A stretch of DNA of 64,000 bases from positions 1,621,444 through 1,685,443 of the forward strand of contig NC_020812.1 in assembly GCF_000348745.1 (NCBI RefSeq), in the 5' to 3' direction. Position 1 is the stretch's first letter. Every line of letters starts with the position of its first letter. The DNA comes from Micavibrio aeruginosavorus EPB (GTDB lineage: Bacteria > Pseudomonadota > Alphaproteobacteria > Micavibrionales > Micavibrionaceae). Below the pieces are notes generated by a model. That model worked only from the letters and a program-made list of their open reading frames with translations, was not told the origin of the DNA and did not search any database. Both the position numbers and the translations under genes were made by a program. Shown piece by piece: positions 16,991 to 26,785 of the stretch.

Positions 16991-17010
16991 AAATTCATCT
17001 GATGTTTGCC

Positions 17011-18570
17011 TTACAAATCGAACACAACACCCTGCGCCAATGGCAATGCGCTTGAATAGTTCACCGTCTGCGTTTGTCGGCGCATATAGGTTTTCCACGC
17101 ATCGGACCCGCTTTCACGGCCACCGCCTGTTTCTTTTTCGCCGCCGAACGCGCCGCCAATTTCCGCGCCGCTCGGCCCGATATTGACGTTGGCAATGCCG
17201 CAATCACTGCCCGCAGCGGACAGGAAGCTTTCCGCTTCGCGGACATCCATCGTGAAGATGCAAGATGACAAACCTTGCGGCACGCCGTTTTGCAATGCGA
17301 CCGCATCCTTCATGTCTTTATATGTCATGACATACAGAATCGGCGCGAAGGTTTCTTGCTTCACCACATCGCTCTGTTCCGGCATGGCCACCAAGGCCGG
17401 GCGAACATAGTAGCCACCGCCCATGATGCCATCGCTGACGCGATCACCACCGACCAGAATTTTTCCGCCCTGCGCGCCCGCATTTTTCAATGCGGCCTGC
17501 ATCGCGTTGAATGATGCTTCATCAATCAGCGGCCCAACCAGCGTTCCGGTTTCCAGCGGGTTGCCCACGCGCAAAGAACCATAAGCCTTGGTCAAGGATT
17601 CCAGCAAACGATCACGCACGCTTTCATGCACGATCAAACGGCGCAGCGATGTGCATCGCTGCCCCGCCGTGCCAACGGCCCCGAACAAAATGGCGCGCAC
17701 GGCCATATCCAGATCGGCGCTTGGCGCAACAATCATGGCGTTGTTGCCGCCCAGTTCCAACAGGGACCGGCCCAGACGTTTCGCGACCACTTCGGCCACG
17801 GCGCGGCCCATCGGCACACTGCCCGTCGCACTGACCAACGCAACATCGTGGTGTTCAACCAAGGTCTGTCCGATATCGCGGCCACCAATCAAAACCTGGC
17901 TCAGACCATCGGGAATGGTATGACCCGCGGCACGGAAGGCTTTCACCGTGCGATCAAACACGGCCTGGCACGCAATCGCGGTCAGCGGTGTTTTTTCGGA
18001 CGGTTTCCAAATCACCGGATCACCGCAAACAAATGCCAGCGCGGCATTCCATGCCCACACAGCCACAGGGAAGTTAAACGCCGTAATCACACCAACGGTG
18101 CCCAGCGGATGCCAGGTTTCACGCATATGGTGGCCCGGGCGTTCGGATTGGATGGTCAGGCCGTAAAGTTGACGGGACAGGCCGACAGCGAAATCGCAAA
18201 TGTCGATCATTTCCTGGACTTCGCCCAGCCCTTCGGACAGGATTTTTCCGCATTCCAACGTGACCAGACGACCCAGATCGTCCTTCACATTCCGCAATTC
18301 AACGCCCAGCAGGCGAACAAATTCACCACGCACCGGGGCCGGAACAACTTTCCATTGTTCAAAGGCCGCCTGCGAAATTTTGATCGCCTTTTCGACATCG
18401 GCCGTCTTGTGCTGTGGCACCATACCGATCACGGCACCATCGACCGGCGAGCAAACTTTCAGGTCGCCACCGTTAAAGGCCTTGTCCGCAACACCCAGGG
18501 CGGACAAAATCCGCGCCACTTCGGCCTTGCTATCATTGATTTGTGCAACATTACGCATGGCATCCCCCAT
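17011..18570 (-). CDS. amaB: Aldehyde dehydrogenase, ALDH7 family (aminoadipate-semialdehyde type)
   Basis: A 519-residue NAD-dependent aldehyde dehydrogenase. The signature ETWHPLGTVGVITAFNFPVA (151-170), catalytic E272 in LELGGNN and nucleophile C306 in GTAGQRCTS are all present. The sequence fits ALDH7, whose members oxidise alpha-aminoadipic semialdehyde in lysine breakdown; other semialdehydes are possible. GGGGAGAT supports the ATG at 18570. No lysine-catabolism gene adjoins it, so the symbol rests on family resemblance alone. Confidence 0.88.
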   Translation of the reverse strand: MGDAMRNVAQINDSKAEVARILSALGVADKAFNGGDLKVCSPVDGAVIGMVPQHKTADVEKAIKISQAAFEQWKVVPAPVRGEFVRLLGVELRNVKDDLGRLVTLECGKILSEGLGEVQEMIDICDFAVGLSRQLYGLTIQSERPGHHMRETWHPLGTVGVITAFNFPVAVWAWNAALAFVCGDPVIWKPSEKTPLTAIACQAVFDRTVKAFRAAGHTIPDGLSQVLIGGRDIGQTLVEHHDVALVSATGSVPMGRAVAEVVAKRLGRSLLELGGNNAMIVAPSADLDMAVRAILFGAVGTAGQRCTSLRRLIVHESVRDRLLESLTKAYGSLRVGNPLETGTLVGPLIDEASFNAMQAALKNAGAQGGKILVGGDRVSDGIMGGGYYVRPALVAMPEQSDVVKQETFAPILYVMTYKDMKDAVALQNGVPQGLSSCIFTMDVREAESFLSAAGSDCGIANVNIGPSGAEIGGAFGGEKETGGGRESGSDAWKTYMRRQTQTVNYSSALPLAQGVVFDL

Positions 18571-18607
18571 GATGATCTCCCCTTTTTAGTTATTGTAGAC
18601 TCGTCGT

Positions 18608-20392
18608 TTAAATGCCCCACTCAACCGCGCGGTTCGGATTATCCAGATCGCCTTCGCCGGCGCCCGATTGATCGCGCTCCACCATGGCCTGCGCCTTTGC
18701 CATCTTGTCCTTCTCCGGACGCAGACGGCTGGTCCGCAACTGGCCCTTTTGCTCCAGCAACGGATAGGCCACCGTGCACATATAGCTGTTCACACGGCGA
18801 TAATCGCGAATGATGTCCAGGTGCATGCTGGACGTTGCAATCGTTTCCGGAACAGCATCACGCAAGCGCTCAATATGCGCCGTCATCGCCTCCTGCTCAG
18901 CCTTGCGCAGGACCTCCTTGCCTTCAACCATTTTCCGGGCCAGACGGATATCGCCGGACACAAACACGGTTTGGGCCAGACGGATACTTTCCAGCACCAG
19001 ATTGTGGATGTGTTCGATTTCATCCAACCCTTCTTGCGAGAAGCTTTTCTGCGCGCGAATTTTTTTCAGGGCCATGGGCATGATGTTCTTGTCAATCACA
19101 TCACCCGCATGTTCCAGGTTGGTGGAAAAGGTCAGCGTCTGCACATAACGGGACGCCTCGTCCGGATCCATCGCACTCTGGCTCAACCGCGCCATATAGG
19201 ATTTGATCGATTTATAGATATCATCAACCACGTTGTCCTGTTCCTTGATCCGGTTGACCAGGGCTTCGTTATTCCCCTTCAGACTGCGGAATGTATCTTC
19301 CATCATCTTTTCAAGAATATCGGCCATACGCAACGTTTCACGGGCGGCAGACGCCAGCGCAATCGTCGGCGTGTCCATGGATTTTGTATCCAGGTAACGC
19401 GGGCGGCCCGGATCATCCGCCGCCGGGCGGTCGGGCATCAACTTGTATGCCGCTTTGGCAACCAATCCGGTGAACGGAATAAATGCAATCGCCAGAATAA
19501 TGTTAAAGGCCATATGGAAGTTCACGACAATACGTGTCGGATCCGTGCCCAGCAATGTAATACGGGACGGGTCATCCACCGGCAACGCCAGATTTGTCGT
19601 CAACATGCCCATCAGCGGCATAAACGCCACGACACCAATCAGACGCATCAGCAAGTTGCCTACCGGAACACGCGCGGCCTCGGGCCCTTCGCGCATGGTC
19701 GCGACCAAGGGGGCAACCGTGCCACCAAGGTTCACACCCAGAACCATCATCAACGCCAGATGTTCCGGCAACACACCACCGGCCACAAACGACACCAACA
19801 ACAACACAATCGCCAGCGACGAATGCGCCATCCATGTCAGCAACGCCGCCACAACGACTGATAAAATCGGATCTGCCTCCAGCGCCTTGAGAATAACAGG
19901 CAACGTCTCCGAATGTTGTAGCGGACTGGAGGCCAGTTTAATCGCGCCCAGCGCGAACAGCATCATGCCCAGGCCCAACAGCAATTTGCCGATATGCTGA
20001 CCTTTGCCCGTATCTTCAAAAATGGTGTAGACGATATACCCCGTCAGCATCAGCAGCGGCGCAAACCATGACAGGTCGAACGACAGCAACTGGGCCACAA
20101 CGGTCGTGCCCACATCCGCGCCCAGCATAACGGCCAGACCCGCCGCCACGGTAATCAGCCCACGGCTGGCGAACGATGCAATAATCATCGCCGTCGCGGT
20201 CGAGCTTTGCAGCAGCGCGGTTACACCGATCCCGGACAGGAAACTGAGAAAACGGTTGCCCGTGCTGGCCGACACCACCTTGCGCAAATTCGCGCCAAAG
20301 GCCCGGGTAATGCCCGTGCGTACCATGCGCAGGCCCCAGAGCAAGAGGCACACACCGCCAATAATATTAATAAGTACCAACGTCGGGGTCAT
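18608..20392 (-). CDS. Na+/phosphate cotransporter family protein with PhoU-like tail
   Basis: Start chosen at the ATG at 20392, which has AAGGCGG before it; 594 residues. The N-terminal 310 residues are a NptA/PNaS-type membrane domain with two inverted halves, the first carrying LLQSSTATAM (about 60-69) and the second MAHSSLAIVLLL. The C-terminal 240 residues are helical and PhoU-like (RMADILEKMMEDTFRSL, QDNVVDDIYKSIK). It imports phosphate with sodium, or in some relatives exports it. It stands alone 38 bases upstream of ALDH7 on the transcript. Confidence 0.9.
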   Translation of the reverse strand: MTPTLVLINIIGGVCLLLWGLRMVRTGITRAFGANLRKVVSASTGNRFLSFLSGIGVTALLQSSTATAMIIASFASRGLITVAAGLAVMLGADVGTTVVAQLLSFDLSWFAPLLMLTGYIVYTIFEDTGKGQHIGKLLLGLGMMLFALGAIKLASSPLQHSETLPVILKALEADPILSVVVAALLTWMAHSSLAIVLLLVSFVAGGVLPEHLALMMVLGVNLGGTVAPLVATMREGPEAARVPVGNLLMRLIGVVAFMPLMGMLTTNLALPVDDPSRITLLGTDPTRIVVNFHMAFNIILAIAFIPFTGLVAKAAYKLMPDRPAADDPGRPRYLDTKSMDTPTIALASAARETLRMADILEKMMEDTFRSLKGNNEALVNRIKEQDNVVDDIYKSIKSYMARLSQSAMDPDEASRYVQTLTFSTNLEHAGDVIDKNIMPMALKKIRAQKSFSQEGLDEIEHIHNLVLESIRLAQTVFVSGDIRLARKMVEGKEVLRKAEQEAMTAHIERLRDAVPETIATSSMHLDIIRDYRRVNSYMCTVAYPLLEQKGQLRTSRLRPEKDKMAKAQAMVERDQSGAGEGDLDNPNRAVEWGI

Positions 20393-20604
20393 AGTCCGCC
20401 TTAAGTCACGCAAGAGGGGTCAAAATATGCAAAATTGCACAGGATGGACGATCATCCATCGCAAGAACGGCGATTTTATGGCTTTCAGGGCTGCTTTTTA
20501 TAAGCGCCGTTCCGAACCGGAGATATTAGGGCGGAATACGCCCCGGTGCAAGGAATGGGCAAGATGCAGCACAGCAATTCGCGCCCATAACAATTATGCA
20601 AAAA

Positions 20605-21156
20605 CTAAAACCCTGCCCCCGGCTGAGACAGGTAAATCAATTCGTCCGCCGTGCTTTCCCGCCCCAACACGGCATTGCGATGGGGAAAACGCCCGAACCG
20701 TTCAATCACATCGCGGTGACGCAGCGCGTATTCATAGCCCAGCGGGTCATCATCCCGCATCGTCGCAAACAACTCCACGGCCCGGTTCTGATCATCCATG
20801 GACTCACTATGTTCAAACGGCAGATAGAGAAAACGGCGCTTGATCACAGGAAGAATTTGGTCAAACCCCCGCATAATGGCCAGCCGGGCGGTTTTCAGGG
20901 CTTTCTCATCCGTGGCAAAGGCCTCGGCACTGTCACGAAACATATTGCGCGGGAATTGATCCAGCACCAGACACAAGGCCAGGCACCCATCCGCATCGCT
21001 GGACCAATTGTCGCACACGCCATCACGCGCCATGGTATAGGTCAGGCGGAAACGATCACGAATGGATTGATCGAAGTCTGGATTTTTCTGAAACCATTGC
21101 ACGGGCTCCGTTTCGGAAAACCAGAAGTGCAAAATATCCTGTTTGCTGTCGCGCAT
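20605..21156 (-). CDS. DUF924 family protein
   Basis: A 183-residue all-helical protein with the family marks LHFWFSE at the N-terminus, LALCLVLDQFPRNMFRDSAEAFATD, FLYLPFEHSES and the late HRDVIERFGRFPHRN. It is soluble, probably TPR-like; relatives have no fixed function. Upstream, the 190 bases between this gene's stop and the phosphate transporter start hold nothing I recognise. Confidence 0.9.
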   Translation of the reverse strand: MRDSKQDILHFWFSETEPVQWFQKNPDFDQSIRDRFRLTYTMARDGVCDNWSSDADGCLALCLVLDQFPRNMFRDSAEAFATDEKALKTARLAIMRGFDQILPVIKRRFLYLPFEHSESMDDQNRAVELFATMRDDDPLGYEYALRHRDVIERFGRFPHRNAVLGRESTADELIYLSQPGAGF

Positions 21157-21193
21157 AAAATCCCCAAAAGCACCGGAGTGTCATACCCCAGTA

Positions 21194-21469
21194 TTATTTC
21201 TTGGGTGCCTGTTCATTCGCGGTCAGACCAGCAATCACCTTCTTTTCCATCCGCGCCGCCACCCATGACAGAACGATGGCAGGCAGAAACGGGATAATCA
21301 ACATCAAAACCACACTCGGCTGGGTCATGGTCGAAAAGAAACTGCCCTCAAAATTGCTGAGGTACAGGCTCACGAAGATGAACACCCCCGTCAGCGCAAA
21401 GATTAACGCGAACAACCTGTAAAGGCGGGCTTTGGCGAGGATTACTTTTGCTTGCATTGGCCTATTCAT
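21194..21469 (-). CDS. Small two-helix membrane protein
   Basis: A 91-residue protein with hydrophobic segments at about 13-36 and 49-70 and a basic end. GGAG precedes the ATG at 21469. It lies 37 bases upstream of the DUF924 gene, possibly in one transcript. No family is recognised. Confidence 0.6.
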   Translation of the reverse strand: MNRPMQAKVILAKARLYRLFALIFALTGVFIFVSLYLSNFEGSFFSTMTQPSVVLMLIIPFLPAIVLSWVAARMEKKVIAGLTANEQAPKK

Positions 21470-21560
21470 TGGGCTCCGGGTGTATTTCTTATTTTACTAA
21501 TATACCAGACAAAGATTAACATTTCATGCCACTTTTAACATTTGGATCAGGTAGATGAAG

Positions 21561-21598
21561 AAAAAAGGGCGGAAGCCCGCGCTCCCGCCCTTTTAAAA
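21561..21598 (-). terminator. Intrinsic terminator of petABC
   Basis: AAAAGGGCGG at 21563-21572 pairs with the CCGCCCTTTT ending at 21594, with A/T runs on both sides. It lies about 20 bases after the petC stop at 21620. Confidence 0.85.
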
Positions 21599-21619
21599 AT
21601 TCTGTTCAAAATCGTGATC

Positions 21620-22387
21620 TTAGTGAACCGAAGACCAGATTTTGCGTTTCACGGCATACGCCACGCCGGTAAAGACCAGCAAGAACAAGAACGCCTTCAA
21701 CCCCGTTTGCTTGCGCACTTCCATCTTCGGCTCAGCCGCCCATTCCAGGAAGTGGGACACGTCCTTGGCATATTGATCCACGGTTTGGTTGGTGCCGTCT
21801 TCATACGCCACCTGGCCATCAATCAGCGGGGCCGGCATGGCAATAATGTGACCCGGCATATAGGTGTTCCAATGCTGACCCGGCAACAACGTCGTCCCCT
21901 CCGGGGCCTCTGCATAACCGGTCAGAATGGCATGGATGTAATCCGGTCCACCTTTGCGCGCCTTGGCGATCAACGACAGGTCCGCAGGCAGGGCACCGTT
22001 ATTCACGGATTTTGCCGCGTTCTCGTTCGGGTACGGATTTTTGAAACGATCGCTCGGGCGGCCCGCGCGTTCGAACATTTCACCATCTTCGTTCGGGCCG
22101 TCGGTAATCATATAAGACGCGGCAATCGCCTTGATCTCACCTTCGCTGTATCCCAGCGCGGCCAGATCACGATAAGACAGGCGGTTCATCCCGTGGCATG
22201 CGGAGCATACTTCGCGATAAACCTGAAAACCACGTTGCAGGGACGCGCGGTCATACGTGCCGAAGATTCCATTCGACGACCAGTCCACTTTCGGCGGCTC
22301 AACGGCCTCGCTCGCGGCCAGCGCCGGAACAGACACACCCATAACCAACGCCGCAAAGCCGGCCAGAATAAATGTTTTACGCATCAT
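21620..22387 (-). CDS. petC: Cytochrome c1 of the bc1 complex
   Basis: A 255-residue precursor. Residues 1-25 are a Sec signal ending ALA. The haem site is C61-SA-C64-H65, the methionine ligand region is HWNTYMPGHIIAMP, and a C-terminal membrane anchor spans about 228-247. It passes electrons from the Rieske protein to soluble or membrane cytochrome c on the periplasmic side. It is the last gene of petABC, 18 bases after petB. Confidence 0.96.
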   Translation of the reverse strand: MMRKTFILAGFAALVMGVSVPALAASEAVEPPKVDWSSNGIFGTYDRASLQRGFQVYREVCSACHGMNRLSYRDLAALGYSEGEIKAIAASYMITDGPNEDGEMFERAGRPSDRFKNPYPNENAAKSVNNGALPADLSLIAKARKGGPDYIHAILTGYAEAPEGTTLLPGQHWNTYMPGHIIAMPAPLIDGQVAYEDGTNQTVDQYAKDVSHFLEWAAEPKMEVRKQTGLKAFLFLLVFTGVAYAVKRKIWSSVH

Positions 22388-22405
22388 AATTCTCTCTCCA
22401 GCCTT

Positions 22406-23677
22406 TTAGTGGGACTGTTTCGCCAAGACGGCTTCGTTAATGCTGTTCGGCAGGTCTTCCGCCACTTCCTTGCGCGACAACCACGGCAGGATGACCAGGA
22501 AGAACACAAAGTAGTACGTTGTGCAGATCTGCCCCAGAATGACCCAGATGCCTTCCGGCAATTGCGCGCCGACATAGCCCAGGACCAGGAACGACACCAC
22601 CAGCAGCATCAGGAATTTGCGGTACAGCGGACGGAACCGCGCGCTGCGCACCGGATGGGAATCCAGCCACGGCAGAACGAACAGAACCGCAATCGCACCA
22701 AACATCGCAATCACACCACCCAGCTTCGCCTCGATAAAGACGATGTCGGTGAACGGAATGCCAATATCAAACGTGATCGCACGCAGGATTGCGTAGAACG
22801 GCAGGAAGTACCATTCCGGAACAATGTGCGCCGGTGTTTGCATCGGGTTGAACGGGATATAGTGATCCGGGTGCGCCAGCAGGTTCGGGGCAAAGAACGT
22901 CACACCGACATAGCACAACAGGAACACACCCAGGCCAAACGTATCTTTCGATGTGTAATACGGATGGAACGGCAGGGTATCCTGCGGCCCTTTCACATCG
23001 ATACCCAGCGGGTTGTTCGAACCCGTGATGTGCAGAGCCCAGACGTGAATACCAACAACCGCGAAAATCACGAACGGCAGCAGGTAATGCAGCGCAAAGA
23101 AGCGGTTCAGGGTCGGGTTATCAACCGTGAAGCCACCCAGCAGCAAGGTGTGAATGGAATCACCAACCAACGGAATGGCGGTGAACAGACCGGAAATAAC
23201 GGTCGCGCCCCAACCACCCATCTGTGACCACGGCAGAGTGTAACCCATAAACGCCGTCGCCATCATCAACAGGAAGATTATAACGCCGAGGATCCACAGC
23301 AGCTCGCGCGGCTTCTTGTAAGACCCGTAATACATGCCACGGAAGATGTGAATGTAAACGGCGATGAAGAAGAAGGATGCACCGTTCATGTGCAGGTAAC
23401 GCAACATCCAGCCCCAGTTGACGTCACGCATGATGCGCTCGACGCTGCTGAACGCCAGATCTTCGTGCGGGGTGTATTGCATGGCCAGGAAAATCCCGGT
23501 CAGGATCATGGTGACCAGCATCACCATGGCAATCGCGCCAAAGTTCCAGAAATAGTTGAAGTTCTTCGGTGTCGGGAAAACGCCGTATTCCTTGTTCATG
23601 ATCGTGAAGATCGGAAGACGGGAATCAATCCACTCAACAACCGGATTTTCAAACGGGGCGCGGTGTCCGCTGGCCAT
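22406..23677 (-). CDS. petB: Cytochrome b of the bc1 complex
   Basis: A 423-residue, eight-helix protein with both haem-binding histidine pairs: [20 protein letters not shown] on helix B and [20 protein letters not shown] on helix D. The quinol-oxidation site motif [10 protein letters not shown] is intact. It runs the Q cycle, oxidising ubiquinol at Qo and reducing quinone at Qi. It is the second gene of petABC. Confidence 0.97.
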   Translation of the reverse strand: MASGHRAPFENPVVEWIDSRLPIFTIMNKEYGVFPTPKNFNYFWNFGAIAMVMLVTMILTGIFLAMQYTPHEDLAFSSVERIMRDVNWGWMLRYLHMNGASFFFIAVYIHIFRGMYYGSYKKPRELLWILGVIIFLLMMATAFMGYTLPWSQMGGWGATVISGLFTAIPLVGDSIHTLLLGGFTVDNPTLNRFFALHYLLPFVIFAVVGIHVWALHITGSNNPLGIDVKGPQDTLPFHPYYTSKDTFGLGVFLLCYVGVTFFAPNLLAHPDHYIPFNPMQTPAHIVPEWYFLPFYAILRAITFDIGIPFTDIVFIEAKLGGVIAMFGAIAVLFVLPWLDSHPVRSARFRPLYRKFLMLLVVSFLVLGYVGAQLPEGIWVILGQICTTYYFVFFLVILPWLSRKEVAEDLPNSINEAVLAKQSH

Positions 23678-23707
23678 GATGTTTACTCCATGCTCTCTTT
23701 TAAATTA

Positions 23708-24265
23708 TTAACCGATGCGAATGAGGCTGTCGGACAGGAATGTATATTCCGGTACCGTCAGGTTCTTCGGCGCAGGACCCTTGCGGATACGACCGGATTG
23801 ATCGTAGTGCGATCCATGGCACGGGCAGAACCATCCGCCGAAATCACCATGCGGGTCTGTTTTCTTCTGCCCCAGCGGGACGCAACCCAGGTGCGTGCAG
23901 ATCCCGACAATCACCAGCCACTCCGGCTTCGTCGCGCGATCTTCGTCCGTTTGCGGATCACGCAAAGACGATACATCCACTGCGCGCGCGGCTTCAATTT
24001 CCTCCGCCGTGCGGTGGCGAATGAATACCGGCGTGCCGCGCCATGTCACGGTGATGGATTGGCCCACTTCGACCGGGGACAAATCCACTTCGGTGCTGGC
24101 CATCGCCAACGTGTCCGCTGCGGGGTTCATCGAGTCGATAAACGGCCAGGCAAAAACCCCTGCCCCCACTGCGCCGAATGCTCCGGCGGTCAGGAACAGA
24201 AAGTCGCGGCGTGTGCCGCCTTTTGAATCTTTATCTGAAGGATGCGTCGCGCTGTGTGTACTCAT
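23708..24265 (-). CDS. petA: Rieske iron-sulfur protein of the bc1 complex
   Basis: A 185-residue protein with a twin-arginine type N-terminus ([11 protein letters not shown], 18-28) that serves as membrane anchor. The 2Fe-2S ligands are C123-T-H125-LG-C128 and C147-P-C149-H150. It carries electrons from quinol to cytochrome c1. First gene of petABC; the 154-base gap to divergent trmL should hold both promoters. Confidence 0.96.
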   Translation of the reverse strand: MSTHSATHPSDKDSKGGTRRDFLFLTAGAFGAVGAGVFAWPFIDSMNPAADTLAMASTEVDLSPVEVGQSITVTWRGTPVFIRHRTAEEIEAARAVDVSSLRDPQTDEDRATKPEWLVIVGICTHLGCVPLGQKKTDPHGDFGGWFCPCHGSHYDQSGRIRKGPAPKNLTVPEYTFLSDSLIRIG

Positions 24266-24419
24266 GGCCTACGGGTCCGAAAATTGATGGGTCTAGACGT
24301 CTTTTTTTGAATAGTTTCAATCGTGAAACCACCCAGCGATTTACCTTTTATAGCGCCCGGATGCAAGCCCCCTTCCAACCCCTCTGGACGGTTATGCAAC
24401 ATACTCTTATATAGGGGGC

Positions 24420-24884
24420 ATGATCCGGATCGCCCTGTACCAACCCGATATTCCGCAAAATACCGGCGCCATGATGCGCCTGGCCGCCTGTATGGGGGTG
24501 GGGCTGGATGTCATCGAACCCACCGCTTTCCCTTGGGATGAGCGGAAAATCCGCCGCGGCGCACTGGATTATATCGACCATATCGACCTGACCCGGCATG
24601 GGGACTGGACCGCTTTTACAAAGCATTATGAAAACAAAAACCGTCGAATTGCCCTGATGACCACCAAGGGCGCCATCCCCTACACCGCACACAAATTTCA
24701 CCCCGACGACATTTTATTGGCCGGGTCGGAAAGCTCCGGCGTGCCCGATCACGTCCATTCCTACGCCGATTCCCGAATCATCATCCCCATGCGCCCGGGA
24801 TTACGGTCGCTGAACGTGGTGAATGCCACAGCGATGATTTTGGGCGAAGCGTTGCGGCAAACAAACAATTTCTTCATTGAATAA
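24420..24884 (+). CDS. trmL: tRNA (cytidine/uridine-34-2'-O)-methyltransferase
   Basis: A 154-residue SPOUT methyltransferase. The N-terminal IALYQPDIPQNTGAMMRLAA and the knot region LLAGSESSGVPDHVH and IIIPMRPGLRSLNVVNATAM match TrmL. It methylates the wobble ribose of leucine tRNAs. Its place between petABC and hemF is common in alphaproteobacteria. Confidence 0.94.
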   Translation: MIRIALYQPDIPQNTGAMMRLAACMGVGLDVIEPTAFPWDERKIRRGALDYIDHIDLTRHGDWTAFTKHYENKNRRIALMTTKGAIPYTAHKFHPDDILLAGSESSGVPDHVHSYADSRIIIPMRPGLRSLNVVNATAMILGEALRQTNNFFIE

Positions 24885-24970
24885 AGCCGCACCGTACAGA
24901 GTGAATGACAATAAGTTGCAATACCATAATGCATCTTGAAATCACACTGCTGCGGGCGTAGGTTTTGCGC

Positions 24971-25903
24971 ATGATGAAAACAGCTTCCGCACCCACAGAA
25001 AACAATTCCCAGATCGAGCAACGCAAGGCCACCGCCGCCGCGTGGTTTGAAAGTTTGCGCGATCAAATTTGCGCCGCGTTTGAATCGATCGAAGATGATT
25101 GCGCCTTCCCCGATGCCAACCGCGCGCCGGGACGGTTTGAACGTAAACCATGGGACCGCATGAACGAAGACGGCACACCCGGCGGACGCGGTGAAATGTC
25201 GATCATGCGGGGGCGCGTGTTTGAAAAAGTCGGCGTGAATATTTCCACCGTGCATGGTCATTTTTCCGAACAATTCCGCGCGCAGATTCCAGGGGCCGCT
25301 GGTAATGACGGTGCATTCTGGGCCAGTGGCATTTCACTGGTCGCCCACATGCAAAACCCGCACGTGCCCGCCGTGCATATGAACACCCGCATGATCGTTA
25401 CATCGAAAAGCTGGTTCGGTGGCGGCGCGGATTTGACGCCGATGTTTTTTGAAAACCATGCCGCCGACGGTGCGGATTTCCATGCGGCGTTTAAAACATG
25501 CTGTGACAAACACGATCCCGCGTACTATCCGAAATTCAAGGAATGGTGCGACGAATATTTCTTCCTGCCCCATCGCAATGAACCGCGCGGGTTGGGCGGC
25601 ATCTTCTATGACTATCTGAACAGCGGCACAGTCGATGGCAATATCATCCGCGATTCATGGGATGATGATTTCGCGTTCACTCGCGATGTGGGCCAGACTT
25701 TCCTGTCCATCTATCCGCAAATCGTCCGCCGCCACATGAACACGCCATGGACCGCCGCCGACCGCGAACACCAACGCATGCGTCGAGGCCGTTACGTGGA
25801 GTTCAATTTACTGTATGATCGCGGGACGCAATTCGGACTGAAAACCAATGGCAATACCGAAGCCATTTTGATGTCCCTGCCCCCGGACGTAACTTGGCCA
25901 TAA
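24971..25903 (+). CDS. hemF: Oxygen-dependent coproporphyrinogen III oxidase
   Basis: Start at the ATG at 24971 (the codon at 24974 is also possible); 310 residues. HemF decarboxylates coproporphyrinogen III to protoporphyrinogen IX with O2. Family marks are [49 protein letters not shown], the [12 protein letters not shown] region and [15 protein letters not shown]. It indicates aerobic haem synthesis, in keeping with petABC nearby. Confidence 0.96.
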   Translation: MMKTASAPTENNSQIEQRKATAAAWFESLRDQICAAFESIEDDCAFPDANRAPGRFERKPWDRMNEDGTPGGRGEMSIMRGRVFEKVGVNISTVHGHFSEQFRAQIPGAAGNDGAFWASGISLVAHMQNPHVPAVHMNTRMIVTSKSWFGGGADLTPMFFENHAADGADFHAAFKTCCDKHDPAYYPKFKEWCDEYFFLPHRNEPRGLGGIFYDYLNSGTVDGNIIRDSWDDDFAFTRDVGQTFLSIYPQIVRRHMNTPWTAADREHQRMRRGRYVEFNLLYDRGTQFGLKTNGNTEAILMSLPPDVTWP

Positions 25904-25951
25904 TTAGGGGCCATAATCTGGGACAGTCATAACACCGAAGAGGACCAACCC

Positions 25952-26674
25952 ATGCGCACCGCCGTCATCACATTGCTCTCCGCCAGCGTCTTTGCCGTTT
26001 CCGTCGGCTTTGCCGGCCATGCCGTACAACAGGGCCTGAAGCAATTTCGCCAAGCGGACCGTTATGTAACGGTGAAGGGCCTGTCCGAACGTGACGTGAT
26101 CGCAGATGTTGCCATCTGGCCCCTGCCCATTCTGGCCACGGGCGATGATCTGGCCACGGTTCAGGCCAATATTGACGATGCCACCACCAAGGCCCGCGCC
26201 TTCCTGATTGCGCAAGGGTTTGAGGATACGGAAATCAAAATCCAGAAAACCGAAGTGACCGATTTGCTGGCGCAGGCCTACCGCTCCGGCGACACAGGCC
26301 AGGCCCGTTACATCATCCGCCAGTCCCTGGCCGTTGAGACGTCGAAGATTGCCGCCGTACTGGCCGCACAGGGCAAAATTGGTGAGTTGTTTAAACAAGG
26401 CGTCGTGGTCGACGCCGCCCCGGCGAAATATGTCTATAAGGGCCTGAACAGCATCAAGCCGGAGATGATCGCCGAAGCCACCGAAAACGCCCGCCAAGGG
26501 GCCGAACAATTCGCCAATGATTCAAAGGCGACGCTGGGCGGCATTAAAACCGCGTCCCAAGGCCAGTTCCAAATCATGCCCGCCGATTCCGAATTTCAAT
26601 ATGACGAGGGCCAAAGCCCGAACAAAAAGATCCGCGTCGTCACCACGGTGCAGTACGATTTGTTCCAGAAGTAA
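25952..26674 (+). CDS. SIMPL-domain (DUF541) exported protein
   Basis: A 240-residue protein with an N-terminal signal peptide or anchor (5-27) and a SIMPL domain: RYVTVKGLSERDVIADVAIW near the start and the long amphipathic middle typical of the family, with MPADSEFQYDEGQSPNKKIR late. Relatives are periplasmic with poorly defined roles. GAGGA precedes the ATG. Its transcript would end in the inverted repeat that follows. Confidence 0.85.
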   Translation: MRTAVITLLSASVFAVSVGFAGHAVQQGLKQFRQADRYVTVKGLSERDVIADVAIWPLPILATGDDLATVQANIDDATTKARAFLIAQGFEDTEIKIQKTEVTDLLAQAYRSGDTGQARYIIRQSLAVETSKIAAVLAAQGKIGELFKQGVVVDAAPAKYVYKGLNSIKPEMIAEATENARQGAEQFANDSKATLGGIKTASQGQFQIMPADSEFQYDEGQSPNKKIRVVTTVQYDLFQK

Positions 26675-26679
26675 GGGAA

Positions 26680-26773
26680 GGCCCTCTCCCTAACCCTCTC
26701 CCAGAGGGAGAGGGAATAGCGTGAGCGTAAAAAAGCCCCTCGCCCTTTGGGAGAGGGGTTTGGGGAGAGGGCC
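26680..26773. repeat. Long inverted repeat, possible terminator
   Basis: The left arm at 26680-26703 (GGCCCTCTCC then CTAACCCTCTCCCA) pairs imperfectly with the right arm at 26748-26773 (TGGGAGAGGGG then TTTGGGGAGAGGGCC). Inside are a smaller CCCTCTCCCAGAGGGAGAGGG hairpin-like palindrome and an A-rich loop. TTTTT follows the right arm. It differs in sequence from the REP elements at 2.15 and 35.5 kb and probably stops the SIMPL transcript. Confidence 0.7.
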
Positions 26774-26785
26774 TTTTTCCGAGAT

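Larger units (their letters stand above)
16466..17010. other. Intergenic zone rich in minus-strand terminators
   Basis: No convincing protein gene lies in these 545 bases. From right to left on the minus strand they hold the ALDH7 terminator (16961-16990), a degenerate REP hairpin (16929-16953), a second terminator (16769-16801), a nine-codon ORF MALVILENG (start near 16690) and a third terminator-like hairpin (16611-16649). A 67-codon minus-strand ORF at 16469-16672 runs through the third hairpin and has no family resemblance. Small RNAs are possible here. Confidence 0.5.

Noticed and set aside
21542-23227. 561-codon plus-strand ORF opposite petB/petC
   Set aside because: It is the antisense frame of two certain genes, with the Q/R/H-rich composition typical of a shadow frame.
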